Source of the DNA: Porphyromonas gingivicanis JCM 15907
GTDB taxonomy: Bacteria > Bacteroidota > Bacteroidia > Bacteroidales > Porphyromonadaceae
Length of the DNA: 64,000 nucleotides
Direction: 5' to 3'
Assembly: GCF_000614585.1 (NCBI RefSeq)
Contig: NZ_BAKX01000002.1
Coordinates: forward strand, 302,704 to 366,703
Shown: piece after piece, positions 20,211-29,370 of the stretch
How positions within the stretch are numbered: position 1 is the first letter of the stretch
Layout of the letters: each line of letters starts with the position of its first letter
Translations under genes and position numbers: made by a program
Notes under the pieces: generated by a model
The model's database searches: none
Told to the model about the DNA's origin: nothing
Seen by the model: only the letters and a program-made list of their open reading frames with translations

Positions 20211-20297
20211 CAAAAGGGTTAATACTTCTGCTCGGAAAGATTAATGGTTTCTGTCGAAAGGATTAATGCTTTTCGGACAAAGGTATAATGGTTGCAC
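20211..20297 (+). repeat. intergenic degenerate ~22-bp tandem repeat, copy A
   Basis: Four imperfect units begin with AAAG at 20213, 20236, 20257 and 20279, a period of 21-23 bases. The core reads like AAAGGnTTAATGnTTT followed by a variable CGG-type end. Related arrays lie at 30021, 38255 and 50103. A short perfect hairpin (CTTCGAG / CTCGAAG, 20297-20324) follows. The gap 20057-20354 contains no gene. Confidence 0.6.
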
Positions 20298-20354
20298 TTC
20301 GAGTGTTTATCGAAAACCTCGAAGAGGGGTAGTGAACGGAAAAAGAGAGGAATG

Positions 20355-22444
20355 TTAGTTGTTGAAGTCGAAGTTGATACCCAAACGCAACGTCATCGGA
20401 TTGATGGGGTAATGTGCCAAAGAGAAGCGTTTGGCAGGTTGTAGGAAAAGCTCAGTAGCGTTGTGCATCATAAGGAAAAAGCGCACACGCCGTACCTTGA
20501 AGTTGGCAAAGAAGTTGAGCATCGGATAGTTGCCTACCAAGACATCCCTCTGATTGACAAATTGCTGTGTGGCTGGTTCGTAGTAGGGAGCGTGGTACAG
20601 AGTGTGGTAGTAGCAGTCGGCTCCAATTTGGGTACGCATTACCTTTGCCACGTAGAAGTGGAGGTACAGAGAGGCATATGCCGAAAGTTGAGGCAGAGGC
20701 ATCACCTGCTGATTGCTCGATATTTGATACGATCCCTCCATTTGCCAGCCTATGAAACCCCAATGGTATTGGTGTCTTAGTCGTCCCTCCATTATTTGGA
20801 GTGGCTGGGTATATTGTCGGGGGAAGCCGTCAGGGGCAATGTAAATCTGATTGCCAATAGTGGCAGAGTGTAGCGATATATCGGTGCCCCATTTCGGTGC
20901 CGAGAGGGTACCGCCCAAGAGCAACCGCCTTGTGTAGGCAAACTCTTGATCCCAACGGAAAAAAGAGCCGTGGTGATGGCGCATAAGGTAGGGCGGCCGG
21001 TCTATATGCAACGCTCCATGAGCACCGATGCCAACAGGGATAGAGCCTATTTGGAAAGCTGTTTGTACCGTGCCGTCAATGTGTAGAGCTCCAATGTTGC
21101 TACCGAGTACGGCTATTTCGCCCCCTGCGTCGAAGTTGAGCCCTTTACCTGTTTTTCGTTCGATACGTCCCCCCACGAATGTAGAGAATTCATGGATGTT
21201 TCGATTGCTCGATAGAGTGTCTCTCTGAAAGAAAGAGCGATTTTCCAAGCGCGCATATGCCGTAAGTCCAAACTTCATCCACGGACGGAAGCCTTCTCGT
21301 AATGAAAGAGCTACCGTATTGGTTATTTGAGTCATACGAATAGAGTCGAAGGGTAGTACCATAAGGGTGTCTGTCTGCTGACTGCTCCGCCCCTCCCACA
21401 GATAGGGGTAGGCTCTTTTATAGATAGTGTCGAGGTGGTTGCGCTTCCCTATATAGAGACGTACCCCTCTATCATAGGAGAAACGATGGCTAATGCTTCC
21501 CACCGGTACGAAGAGGGTTGTATCTTGCTGTGCAATCTTGCCATTGGGCAGTCGGCTATCTTTGCGAAAACTCCTCTCACTCCCTATATTGAAGCGGTGA
21601 GCTGCCAATATGTGCCCTACAAAAAAGGTATTACCAACACCACTGGGGAAGCGCACGGGTATTTCGATAGATTGGAGGTTACTTCTCCCCCTCCCAACCC
21701 CATAGGATTGTTGATATAATCATCGTCTTTAATACCGCCATTTTCATTCATGCGTAGGTAATTGTTACCAGCCGAAGCGTAGAGTTCGTAGCGAGGCAGT
21801 GATAGGCTCCCGAAAAGGCGATAACTAACCCCTTGTGATAGGTTGCCAATGTATTGACCTCTCGAAAGCGTGTAGTTGAAGTCGCCCCCCAATGATATAG
21901 GCTTGCCTATATTGAGAGCCATAGTCATGTCTAACTCCTCTTCACGTTGATTGGCAGAACCATTACGCTGATAGAGCATATTGGTACAGGGAGAGCGAGT
22001 GTCGTAGAATCGAATAGAGGGTTGAGCATAGAGAAGACCTTGGTAGGTATCTCCGAATATAAAAGGATTAATAGGATAGGTACGGTCGAAGTAGGTTTTG
22101 AAGTGACGAGGTCCGATTAGATTGCCGTTATACCCAACGGCAAGACCTTTGCCTTCTACCGTAGTGCGTTTGTAATAGTCAAGAGCTATCGTATCTACAT
22201 CGCTCTCATAGGGCATCCCAGTGACGGGGTGTAGCTTAAATCCTCGGAAAGTTTCTCCCCGATTGATGAGTTCTACATCACCCTGTTCCTGCTCTCCTTG
22301 TATGAAGTAGCCCGTTTGTGCCCACAGAATGGTACTATACCCCTTCCCGAATAATAGAAGGGCAAGAAGTAGTAACCCTTTGAAAAAAGAGTTTGTGAGG
22401 GATGTTTTTGTGGTAGAGTGGTAGGGGCGACTCTCTTTTTTCAT
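20355..22444 (-). CDS. putative outer-membrane porin (one frameshift)
   Basis: Two frames (22444-21617 and 21656-20355) join into a 696-residue protein when one base is restored at the GG at 21677-21678, giving GGEVTLQSIEIPVRFPSG. A signal peptide (LLLALLLFGKGYSTILWAQT) is followed by a barrel-like pattern to a C-terminal aromatic strand region (MTLRLGINFDFNN). Features such as YDTRSPCTNMLYQ, DDDYINNPMGLGG and the long beta-strand series match the Bacteroidota putative porin family (Porin_10-like). It is last in a tight minus-strand run, 55 bases after the Rieske-like lipoprotein gene, so the operon seems to join tRNA modification, pyrimidine synthesis and envelope genes. Transport role inferred. 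Confidence 0.75.
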
Positions 22445-22499
22445 AATGATAGCAAAGGCACAGAGGGATAAGTGGCAGGCAATGGGGCGAAAGATATCG

Positions 22500-22997
22500 T
22501 TAATTATGTACAGTCAAGCCTTGTGGTGAAGTTTGCACAACGTAGCGTCTTAGCGGTGTGTGGGCTGGCTCTGAAAGAGGACTCCCATCTCCGTACTGTA
22601 TGCTAAAGCGACTTTTGCATTCAGGACATTCGGCTTCGTAGCGGTCATTGAAAAAGATTTTTATCTCCCTTTTGCGCTCATAAGGGCAGGAGAGATCGTA
22701 GGCATAGTAAACATTGTTTTGTAGAAGAGAGTGGATAATGAGCAACCCTCCATATCCAATAGCAGAGTTGGCAAGCTCTACACGCTCTACCCGAAGATAA
22801 CCTCCAGGAGCAATGAGGGCTTTACCTGCCGACGAATTGAAGTCCACCTGATAGTATACAGGAGAGGGAGGGATGTTGCTCTCCGACTCATAGATGCACC
22901 CCATGGTAAGAAAAGAAAAAAGGCTCAAAGCCAAGAGAAGGAAAATAACCCTCCTCTCTGCTAAAGGCCTTATTAGATGGGTGCAATACCTTCTCAT
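22500..22997 (-). CDS. Rieske-like lipoprotein with cysteine-only cluster motif
   Basis: A 165-residue protein with a lipoprotein signal (SLFSFLTMGCI, Cys near residue 34). The C-terminal half has the outline of a Rieske domain: DLSCPYE, then CPECKSRFSIQYGDG, then SEPAHTPLRRYVV. True Rieske proteins use C-x-H and C-x2-H. Here both histidines are missing, and the second box reads C-P-E-C. It may bind no [2Fe-2S] cluster, or a different metal centre such as Zn or a Cys-ligated cluster. Its start overlaps the SRPBCC stop by four bases (ATGA), implying translational coupling. Function unknown. Confidence 0.65.
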   Translation of the reverse strand: MRRYCTHLIRPLAERRVIFLLLALSLFSFLTMGCIYESESNIPPSPVYYQVDFNSSAGKALIAPGGYLRVERVELANSAIGYGGLLIIHSLLQNNVYYAYDLSCPYERKREIKIFFNDRYEAECPECKSRFSIQYGDGSPLSEPAHTPLRRYVVQTSPQGLTVHN

Positions 22998-23407
22998 TCA
23001 ATATAAGATATGCTACTGAATAGGTCGGCTATCTTTTCGACACCTTCGCTCATAGGTTTAGAGACCATGGCTTTTGCGAATATAGGCACATCTGCCTCTA
23101 TAGTAAATACAAGCGATGTGACTTCCTCTGAAAGAGGAGTTAAAGTAAGACTCAAAGAACCGCTTACGGGAGCATTCTTGGGTATTAAGCTCACGAACGT
23201 AGGCACTTCCCTCTGTACGATAGTGAGCTCAATGTCGCCAACGATAGCTGTTTGCAATAGGCAGGTGTCGGCATCCTGTACCGAGATAGAGACACCATTG
23301 ATAGCACCTCTCTCGGCAAGAGGGCGTAGGTGCTCAAAGTTTGATACCTTGGCAAAGACAGTGGCAATAGGGGCTTTGATTTCTCGGGGTGTACTACTAA
23401 TTTTCAT
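22994..23407 (-). CDS. SRPBCC-fold (polyketide cyclase/START-like) protein
   Basis: A 137-residue cytosolic protein with the SRPBCC pattern: an N-terminal strand with APIATVFAKVSNFEHL, central strands (TIVGDIELTIV-like and VSLIPKNAPVSGSLSLTL) and a long C-terminal helix (MSEGVEKIADLF). The fold binds small hydrophobic ligands. No catalytic residues are diagnostic. The gene starts 30 bases after pyrE and its last bases overlap the next lipoprotein, so it is part of the pyrE run. Ligand and role unknown. Confidence 0.75.
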   Translation of the reverse strand: MKISSTPREIKAPIATVFAKVSNFEHLRPLAERGAINGVSISVQDADTCLLQTAIVGDIELTIVQREVPTFVSLIPKNAPVSGSLSLTLTPLSEEVTSLVFTIEADVPIFAKAMVSKPMSEGVEKIADLFSSISYIE

Positions 23408-23437
23408 CGTGTAGGGTGTAAGGAGAGAAAGTTGCTA

Positions 23438-24073
23438 TTACTTACCCCAGTTAGCTGGGTCTTTGCGCCACTCTTGGAGTACTTCTTTTACTTCAGGGGC
23501 TATATAGCCAGTGCGTAGAGCCTCTTCGATAACGGCGTTGTAGTTGCTTAGGGTGTGCATAGCTACACCAGCCTCTGCAAAGAGTTGCTCTGCCACCTCG
23601 AAGCCATGAGTATATACGGCATAGAGCCCAAGTATATCGGCGCCAGCATCGCGCAGAGCTTCTACAGCTTTTAGGCTACTACCTCCTGTCGAGATAAGAT
23701 CTTCTACAACCAACACTCGGCTATTCTCAGGTAGGTAACCTTCGATAAGGTTTTTCATACCATGGTCTTTGGCTTGCGAACGTACATACACGAAAGGTAA
23801 GTTAAGTGCATCTGCAACAAAAGCTCCCCACGATATAGCTCCAGTAGCAACGCCTGCTATAACTTGTGTCTCGGGATAGCGATCTATGATAGCTTTTGCC
23901 ATAGCCATCTTTATATAGTTGCGTGCCTCTGGATAGGAGAGGGTGCGACGGTTATCGCAGTAGATGGGAGATTTCCAGCCTGAAGCCCAAGTAAAAGGTT
24001 CTTTAGGACTAAGGCGAACAGCCTCTACCTGCAATAGATACCGAGCTACGGTTTGTTCTGTTAAGTGATCCAT
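23438..24073 (-). CDS. pyrE: orotate phosphoribosyltransferase
   Basis: A 211-residue protein that joins orotate to PRPP to make OMP in pyrimidine synthesis. The PRPP-binding loop VLVVEDLISTGGSSLKA (about residues 119-135) is intact. The N-terminus carries FTWASGWKSPIYCDNRRTL, the orotate-site segment typical of PyrE. Length is normal. It starts 36 bases after the trmD stop and is followed by the SRPBCC gene, so it appears to be an internal gene of a minus-strand operon. Confidence 0.97.
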   Translation of the reverse strand: MDHLTEQTVARYLLQVEAVRLSPKEPFTWASGWKSPIYCDNRRTLSYPEARNYIKMAMAKAIIDRYPETQVIAGVATGAISWGAFVADALNLPFVYVRSQAKDHGMKNLIEGYLPENSRVLVVEDLISTGGSSLKAVEALRDAGADILGLYAVYTHGFEVAEQLFAEAGVAMHTLSNYNAVIEEALRTGYIAPEVKEVLQEWRKDPANWGK

Positions 24074-24109
24074 AATGTTATTTGTGGTGAAAATAGATGT
24101 CGTTGTGAG

Positions 24110-24790
24110 TTATTGGTTGAGTAGGTCGGGGCGTAGACGTTGAGTTCGTTCAAGGGCTTGCTCCTGTTTCCATGCTTCTATCTTAGCCTGATGACCGCTC
24201 AGCAGAATGTCGGGTACACGCCATCCTCTGAAGTCGGCTGGGCGTGTGTATATAGGGGGGGCTAATAAGTTATCTTGGAAAGTGTCGCTCAGGGCACTTT
24301 CGGCATCGCCAATTACCCCTGGTAGGAGGCGCACAATAGCATCGGTCATAACGGCTGCGGGTAGTTCTCCGCCTGTAAGTACATAGTCGCCAATAGAGAT
24401 TTCACGGGTGATAAAGTGCTCTCTGACCCGATGGTCTATGCCTTTGTAATGACCACAAAGGATGAGAAGATTCTTTTTAAGGCTTAGTTCGTTGGCTATC
24501 GGTTGGTCGAACCGTTCGCCATCGGGAGAGGTGTAGATAATCTCATCATATACACGCTCCTTGCTTAGGCTTTCTATGGCATTGGCTATTGGTTCTATAC
24601 CAATGATCATACCTGCTTCCCCGCCATACGGGTAGTCGTCTACTCTGCGCCACTTGTCGTTAGAGTAGTCTCTGAGATTGTGCAGATGGATACATACATG
24701 CCCCTCACGGACAGCTCTGCCGATGATAGAGACAGAGAGTAAAGGCTCTATCATCTCTGGGAGTATGGTGATAATATCTATGTGCATCAT
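24110..24790 (-). CDS. trmD: tRNA (guanine-N1-)-methyltransferase TrmD
   Basis: A 226-residue SPOUT methyltransferase that methylates N1 of G37 in tRNAs, using S-adenosylmethionine, which prevents +1 frameshifting. The knot region is clear: [26 protein letters not shown] and [14 protein letters not shown]. The start could be either of two adjacent ATGs (24790 or 24787). A promoter with near-consensus boxes lies only ~20 bases upstream, so the leader is very short. It heads the run trmD-pyrE-SRPBCC-lipoprotein-porin. Confidence 0.97.
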   Translation of the reverse strand: MMHIDIITILPEMIEPLLSVSIIGRAVREGHVCIHLHNLRDYSNDKWRRVDDYPYGGEAGMIIGIEPIANAIESLSKERVYDEIIYTSPDGERFDQPIANELSLKKNLLILCGHYKGIDHRVREHFITREISIGDYVLTGGELPAAVMTDAIVRLLPGVIGDAESALSDTFQDNLLAPPIYTRPADFRGWRVPDILLSGHQAKIEAWKQEQALERTQRLRPDLLNQ

Positions 24791-24809
24791 TAGCCTATAA
24801 TACTGCTCA

Positions 24810-24840
24810 CAAAGGTAACAATATCAGAGCAATAGGGAAA
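24810..24840 (-). promoter_or_regulatory. promoter for the trmD-pyrE run
   Basis: On the minus strand TTTC (24840-24837), 19 bases, then TACCTTTG (24817-24810). This is one mismatch from TTTG-N19-TAnnTTTG, with the transcript start expected within ~15 bases of the trmD ATG. Confidence 0.6.
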
Positions 24841-24971
24841 ACGGAAGGAGGGTAAAGTGCCGAAAGGGGCGTCGAAAGCTCTTTTTTATCGAGTGGAGAG
24901 AGCGGCTGTGAGGAGTGAGAGGAGGCGTTGATGAGTCTATCAAACGCTCTTCGTGGCAGAGGGTGAGCGGG

Positions 24972-26036
24972 TTACTCTCGATGCTTTTTGATGAATTGAG
25001 CAAGGGGGACGGGAAAAGCGTAGTCTGACAATTGCCCTTGGGAGACGAGTTGGAAAGGGTTGCCCAAGGGCGTATCGGCACTCTGCACGGCTCGATACAC
25101 TTTGATGTGTAGGAGCTGATGGCTTAGTTTATGCTCCATCTCGAAGAGAGGGGCGGAGGGGATTTCCGTCCACGAAGTAGCAAATTTTTCTTGCCATAGC
25201 TGGGCAAGGTCTTTAGGGGCGGTCGCTTGTTCGGTTTCCAATAAAGGAAATTCGTACAAACCTCGCCAAATATCATTGTCGCCTCGTTTGTTGATATAGT
25301 ACCCAGAAGAAGAGGAGAGAACTATGTAATTTAGATAGCGATGACGTATGGTTATTTGTTTCTCTTTGTAGGGGTATCGCTCTACTTCGGGAGTGCCTGC
25401 AAGCGCACAATGCTCTGCAATAGGGCATTGGCTACATTGAGGTTTTTTGGGTGTGCAGACTAGTGCTCCAAGTTCGATGAGAGCTTGGTTGAAGATAGCA
25501 GGATGGGCAGATTTGAGTAGAGAGACTACAGCCTGAGATAGCTCTTTTTTGCCCATATTAGAGTCTATAGGTAGGGCACAAGCTGTGATACGACTCATTA
25601 CACGGAGTACATTGCCATCTACTGCAGGGTGAGATAGATTATAGGCAAAGGAGGCTATTGCCCCTGCTGTGTATTCGCCAATGCCTGGTAAAGCTCTAAT
25701 TGCTTCGAATGTTTTTGGAAACACTCCCTCGTATTGCTCCATAACCAGCTGTGCCGCTCTATGTAAGTTGCGTGCTCTGCTGTAGTAGCCCAGTCCCTGC
25801 CAGAGGAGAAGTACCTTGTCTTCGGGGGCTTCTGCTAACTCTTTGATGGAGGGGAAGTAGGTTATAAAACGCTTATAATATTCGAGCCCTTGATTGACAC
25901 GGGTTTGTTGAAGAATGATTTCCGACACCCATATTTTATAGGGATCTTGAGTATCTCGCCAAGGGAGTGATCTGTGGTGCGAGAGATACCATTCTTGGAG
26001 AGGAGAGACAAGGCGTTGAGATACAGATAGAGGCAT
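24972..26036 (-). CDS. mutY: A/G-specific adenine DNA glycosylase
   Basis: A 354-residue protein that removes adenine opposite 8-oxoguanine. It has LPWRDTQDPYKIWVSEIILQ with the catalytic Glu, the helix-hairpin-helix LPGIGEYTAGAI, the catalytic Asp in HPAVDGNVLRV, and a four-cysteine [4Fe-4S] loop C-T-P-K-K-P-Q-C-S-Q-C-P-I-A-E-H-C. A MutT-like C-terminal domain (YYINKRGDNDIWRGLYEFPL) completes the family layout. It reads away from ftsA and has its own promoter. Confidence 0.96.
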   Translation of the reverse strand: MPLSVSQRLVSPLQEWYLSHHRSLPWRDTQDPYKIWVSEIILQQTRVNQGLEYYKRFITYFPSIKELAEAPEDKVLLLWQGLGYYSRARNLHRAAQLVMEQYEGVFPKTFEAIRALPGIGEYTAGAIASFAYNLSHPAVDGNVLRVMSRITACALPIDSNMGKKELSQAVVSLLKSAHPAIFNQALIELGALVCTPKKPQCSQCPIAEHCALAGTPEVERYPYKEKQITIRHRYLNYIVLSSSSGYYINKRGDNDIWRGLYEFPLLETEQATAPKDLAQLWQEKFATSWTEIPSAPLFEMEHKLSHQLLHIKVYRAVQSADTPLGNPFQLVSQGQLSDYAFPVPLAQFIKKHRE

Positions 26037-26064
26037 GTCTGTAAGGCGTTTTTAGATGAGGTTA

Positions 26065-26095
26065 CAAAGATAGCGAGAGATGGACGAACTATAAA
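26065..26095 (-). promoter_or_regulatory. mutY promoter
   Basis: Minus strand TTTA (26095-26092), 19 bases, TATCTTTG (26072-26065), one mismatch from the Bacteroidota consensus, about 30 bases before the mutY ATG. Confidence 0.55.
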
Positions 26096-26197
26096 AAAGA
26101 GGGTGCTAAGATGGTGAACTGTACTACTATGCTCTTTTTTATTCTCGTAATTGTTTGAAAAAAAGCTCTTTTTATTGCTCGTTTCAGCCTATTTTTA

Positions 26198-26205
26198 TAC
26201 TTTTG
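26198..26205 (+). promoter_or_regulatory. probable -7 box for ftsA
   Basis: TACTTTTG is an exact TAnnTTTG; ATTG lies 20 bases upstream as a weak -33 element. It leaves a leader of about 150 bases before the preferred ftsA start at 26368. Confidence 0.45.
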
Positions 26206-26367
26206 CAAGGGAGCGAGAATGCCCTTGTTGTAGAGCCTTTGCAAGCTGTTTTTTTCGTTTGGCTTAGTAGTATGCAGGGTATCTTTAGTATTCGATAACA
26301 AAGGCTTATGTGCTCTTGGTGCGATGCTTTCCTTTATGAATTTTTGGACGATTTAGATTATAGTTTT

Positions 26368-27840
26368 ATGCCCTATAAGTCTCCTGTTTATGCCGTAATA
26401 AATCTCGGTAGTTCTACAATCTCTGGCATGGTTGCATGCAAAGATGGTATGGGTCGGGTTATCCCTCTAGGATATGCCGAAGAACCCAGTAAGAAATCTA
26501 TATTTCATGGTACGGTGCAGAATATAGATGCTACGGGAGAGATTATAACCTCTATTATCAAGCAATTGAATGGATGCTTAGAGGAGAATTATCATATTCA
26601 GCGAGTGTATATCGGAGTGGACTGTATGACCCTACGTTCGCATAAGGAGAAATTTTCCCACAAAATGAATGAGGAGAGTACTCCTATTTCGCAGGAGATG
26701 TTGGACGACTTTCAGCAAAGGGTAAAGGAAAAACGGTATGAAGGTCGAGAGATTATTCATATCGCAGATCCTTTCTTTACAATAGATAGTATTCATACCA
26801 CGAAGCCTCTTGGGGTAGTTTGTCGAGATAAGTTTGAGGCTCATTATCGTTTGATTTCTGTTCGTAGTTCCATAGCACGTAACATACGCTCGGTTATAGA
26901 AGATCATCTACATCTTACCTTAGTACAAATCTTAGTTGCCCCTCTGTGCGAGAGCAGTGTAGTACTTTCGCCTACTCAGAAAGAGCTGGGGTGTGCCTAT
27001 ATAAACGTGGGGGGAGGAACAACTTCTGTAGCTGTTTTTTTACGAGGTTGTTTGGAACAGTTGAATGTGTATCCCTTTGGTGGAATCAACGTTACTAAAG
27101 ACCTCACAGATCTGAAGATAGTAGAGGACGATGCCGAGCGTCTAAAAATAGAACATGCGAGTGCTATGCGATCTTCGGAAGATCGTAACGAAACGGTGCA
27201 ATTGCTTACGGAAACATCGGAGCAACCCACCACCTATCGCAAGATTGATATTAACAATCTTAGCTCGATGCGTATGAAGGAGATTATACACAATGCTGTG
27301 GCTATCGTGGGTTACTCCGAAGTTCCCAAAGAACAGTTGCGTGCGGGCTATATTTTTGCTGGAGGGGGTACTAAAATACGGAATATGAAAGAGCTCATAG
27401 AGATGTATTGCTCAAGCAACTATACGCTAATCAGAACTATAAAAAGGGAGATTATTTCGGATGAGATAACTGATTTGAGCGATAGTTTGCTTTATAGTTC
27501 AGACCCTCGTTTTATAACCCTTTTGGGGTTGGCATTGGAGGCCCAAGAGGATTGTCTTGAGGTAACTCATAAGACACTTTCAGAGCTTGTTGAGAGTACT
27601 CTTGAGGCAAAGTCGGAAACACCTTCCTCGGCAACTTCCAATGACGGAGGCTTATTCCCTGACTCTGAGAATATGGAAGACCCAAATCAAGAGACCCATT
27701 CTGAAACAAATAATGGTGGAAGTAGAGGCTTTAGTTTAAAAAAGAAGTCAAAAGGATTCCTGCAAAATGTTACTGACAAGATTTCCTCTCTTGTTACTCC
27801 ACAGGAAGAGGATGAGGAGACGCCTTTTGGAGATTTTTAA
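26368..27840 (+). CDS. ftsA: cell-division actin-like protein FtsA, divergent nucleotide site
   Basis: A 490-residue protein from the ATG at 26368; an upstream ATG at 26308 would add 20 residues not typical of FtsA. FtsA anchors FtsZ filaments to the membrane and recruits later divisome proteins. The actin-like core is clear (PVYAVINLGSSTISG, then GCAYINVGGGTTSVAVF, then YIFAGGGTKIRNM). The usual Asp of both phosphate motifs is replaced: Asn12 in the first, Asn213 and Ser220 in the second. The C-terminus has a Ser/Asn-rich linker and an amphipathic tail (GFLQNVTDKISSLV) fit for membrane binding. ftsZ follows after 64 bases. Confidence 0.9.
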   Translation: MPYKSPVYAVINLGSSTISGMVACKDGMGRVIPLGYAEEPSKKSIFHGTVQNIDATGEIITSIIKQLNGCLEENYHIQRVYIGVDCMTLRSHKEKFSHKMNEESTPISQEMLDDFQQRVKEKRYEGREIIHIADPFFTIDSIHTTKPLGVVCRDKFEAHYRLISVRSSIARNIRSVIEDHLHLTLVQILVAPLCESSVVLSPTQKELGCAYINVGGGTTSVAVFLRGCLEQLNVYPFGGINVTKDLTDLKIVEDDAERLKIEHASAMRSSEDRNETVQLLTETSEQPTTYRKIDINNLSSMRMKEIIHNAVAIVGYSEVPKEQLRAGYIFAGGGTKIRNMKELIEMYCSSNYTLIRTIKREIISDEITDLSDSLLYSSDPRFITLLGLALEAQEDCLEVTHKTLSELVESTLEAKSETPSSATSNDGGLFPDSENMEDPNQETHSETNNGGSRGFSLKKKSKGFLQNVTDKISSLVTPQEEDEETPFGDF

Positions 27841-27904
27841 TCTTTAAGGAGAAGAGGAAATAAGAACTGTATGTCTAAAGAGAAGCCTTTTAAAATAGGG
27901 TAAT

Positions 27905-29368
27905 ATGGAAGATAATAAACTGAACATAACAGGCGTAAATGCTACTCCCAGTGGAGATGCTCCAATTATAGACATGAACCCATCTCGCCTCTCTTCAGGA
28001 GGAGAGCCTCGTCCACAACTCTCTTTTAATTACCCCAAACCGCAGAAAAAAGCTAATATCAAGGTAATTGGTGTCGGTGGGTGTGGAGGTAATGCTACTA
28101 CCGATATGTACCAAGCGAAGGTTTCGGGCGTATCTTACTTGCTGCTCAATACTGACCAACAAGACTTGGACAAGAGTGCGGTGCCCGATAAACTCCTTTT
28201 AGGTCCCACGGTTACTCGAGGCTTAGGCTCTGGAGACTTGCCCGAAAAGGGACGCAAGGCAGCCGAAGAGAGCTTCCAAGAGATTTATGACAAACTCAAT
28301 GATGGTTGTACCGAAATGGTCTTTATCACCGCCGGCATGGGTAAGGGAACGGGAACAGGAGCAAGTCCCGTTGTGGCTCGTATTGCAAAGAAAGAGTTGG
28401 GGTTACTAACCATTGCTGTGGTTACTATCCCATTTTCGGCAGATGGAAGAGATCAAATAATTAAGGCATTAAGAGGGTTGGAAGAGCTACATAAAGAGGT
28501 AGACGCCCTTATGGTAATCAGTAATGAGCGAATGCTAGAGGCTTATAAAGGGCTTACCTTTCCCGCAGCACTGCAGAAAGCCAATGAGGTTTTGATTAAT
28601 GCCGTGAGGAGTATCTCCGAAATCATTTGGAAGCAAGGGTATCAAAATGCCGACTTGAATGATATTCGTACTACTCTTGAGAATGGTAATGTGGCTATCG
28701 TTAGTACTGGTACAGCAAGTGGTCCCAATCGTATGCAAGAGGCTATTGATAAAGCTCTCAGATCACCTTTGCTCAATAACAATAACGTGGAGCAGGCACG
28801 GCGCATACTCATAGCTGTTTATCACTCTAAAGATGAGCGCTATGCCTTGAGGATAGAGGAGCAGAGTGTAATAACAGATTTCACTCGCACGCTTCAGAGC
28901 GGATATGCTTGCATCCGTGCCTACTATTACGATGACACGCTCAAAGACAGTATGAGAGTAACTATTGTTGCCTCAGGATTTGCCCCCGAAGCTACTTACG
29001 AATTTTTAGGCTTGAAACAGGAAGAGTCTGATCCAATGGAGTCTTACCAGCGAGCCTATAAGAAGAAAGAGGATGATTTACTTATTAGTAAGTATTATAA
29101 ACTTGAAGAGATTGGAAGTGGAGTAAAGTCTTCGACTACTCCTTTTGTTTTTACTTTAGACGAGTTGGATGATGATGCTTTTATCCACGCGGTCGAAAAT
29201 CAGCCTGCTTTTCGCAGAGAGCATTTTCTTTTAGAGGAGATGCGAAAGAGTAAAAACTCTCACAAACTACGGAGAGTTCCCTCTCATATTTTAGAGTCTG
29301 AAGAACTCTTTGCAGAGAAAACCAGCGAAGAGAATGATGGTATTTCAGTAATAAATAACTTTTTTTGA
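27905..29368 (+). CDS. ftsZ: cell-division GTPase FtsZ, divergent
   Basis: A 487-residue tubulin-like GTPase that forms the division ring. The GTP-binding T1 loop (IGVGGCGGNA, about residues 55-64) and the T7 catalytic loop (NADLNDIRT) are present. The tubulin signature reads AGMGKGTGTGASP, with Lys147 where almost all FtsZs have Gly, and the T3 region is GLGSGDLPEKG instead of the usual GAGxxPEVG-like form. After a variable linker the end (RRVPSHILES ... ISVINNFF) lacks a standard conserved C-terminal peptide. The key residues for hydrolysis remain, so it is likely functional but unusual. Confidence 0.92.
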   Translation: MEDNKLNITGVNATPSGDAPIIDMNPSRLSSGGEPRPQLSFNYPKPQKKANIKVIGVGGCGGNATTDMYQAKVSGVSYLLLNTDQQDLDKSAVPDKLLLGPTVTRGLGSGDLPEKGRKAAEESFQEIYDKLNDGCTEMVFITAGMGKGTGTGASPVVARIAKKELGLLTIAVVTIPFSADGRDQIIKALRGLEELHKEVDALMVISNERMLEAYKGLTFPAALQKANEVLINAVRSISEIIWKQGYQNADLNDIRTTLENGNVAIVSTGTASGPNRMQEAIDKALRSPLLNNNNVEQARRILIAVYHSKDERYALRIEEQSVITDFTRTLQSGYACIRAYYYDDTLKDSMRVTIVASGFAPEATYEFLGLKQEESDPMESYQRAYKKKEDDLLISKYYKLEEIGSGVKSSTTPFVFTLDELDDDAFIHAVENQPAFRREHFLLEEMRKSKNSHKLRRVPSHILESEELFAEKTSEENDGISVINNFF

Positions 29369-29370
29369 TT

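Noticed and set aside
20297..20324. Terminator hairpin after the porin gene
   Set aside because: The CTTCGAG/CTCGAAG stem is perfect but has no T run on either strand, so I leave it as a simple hairpin.
26089..26301. Minus-strand 70-codon frame upstream of ftsA
   Set aside because: It covers the mutY and ftsA promoter boxes and is very basic and low-complexity, as expected for an AT-rich intergenic stretch.
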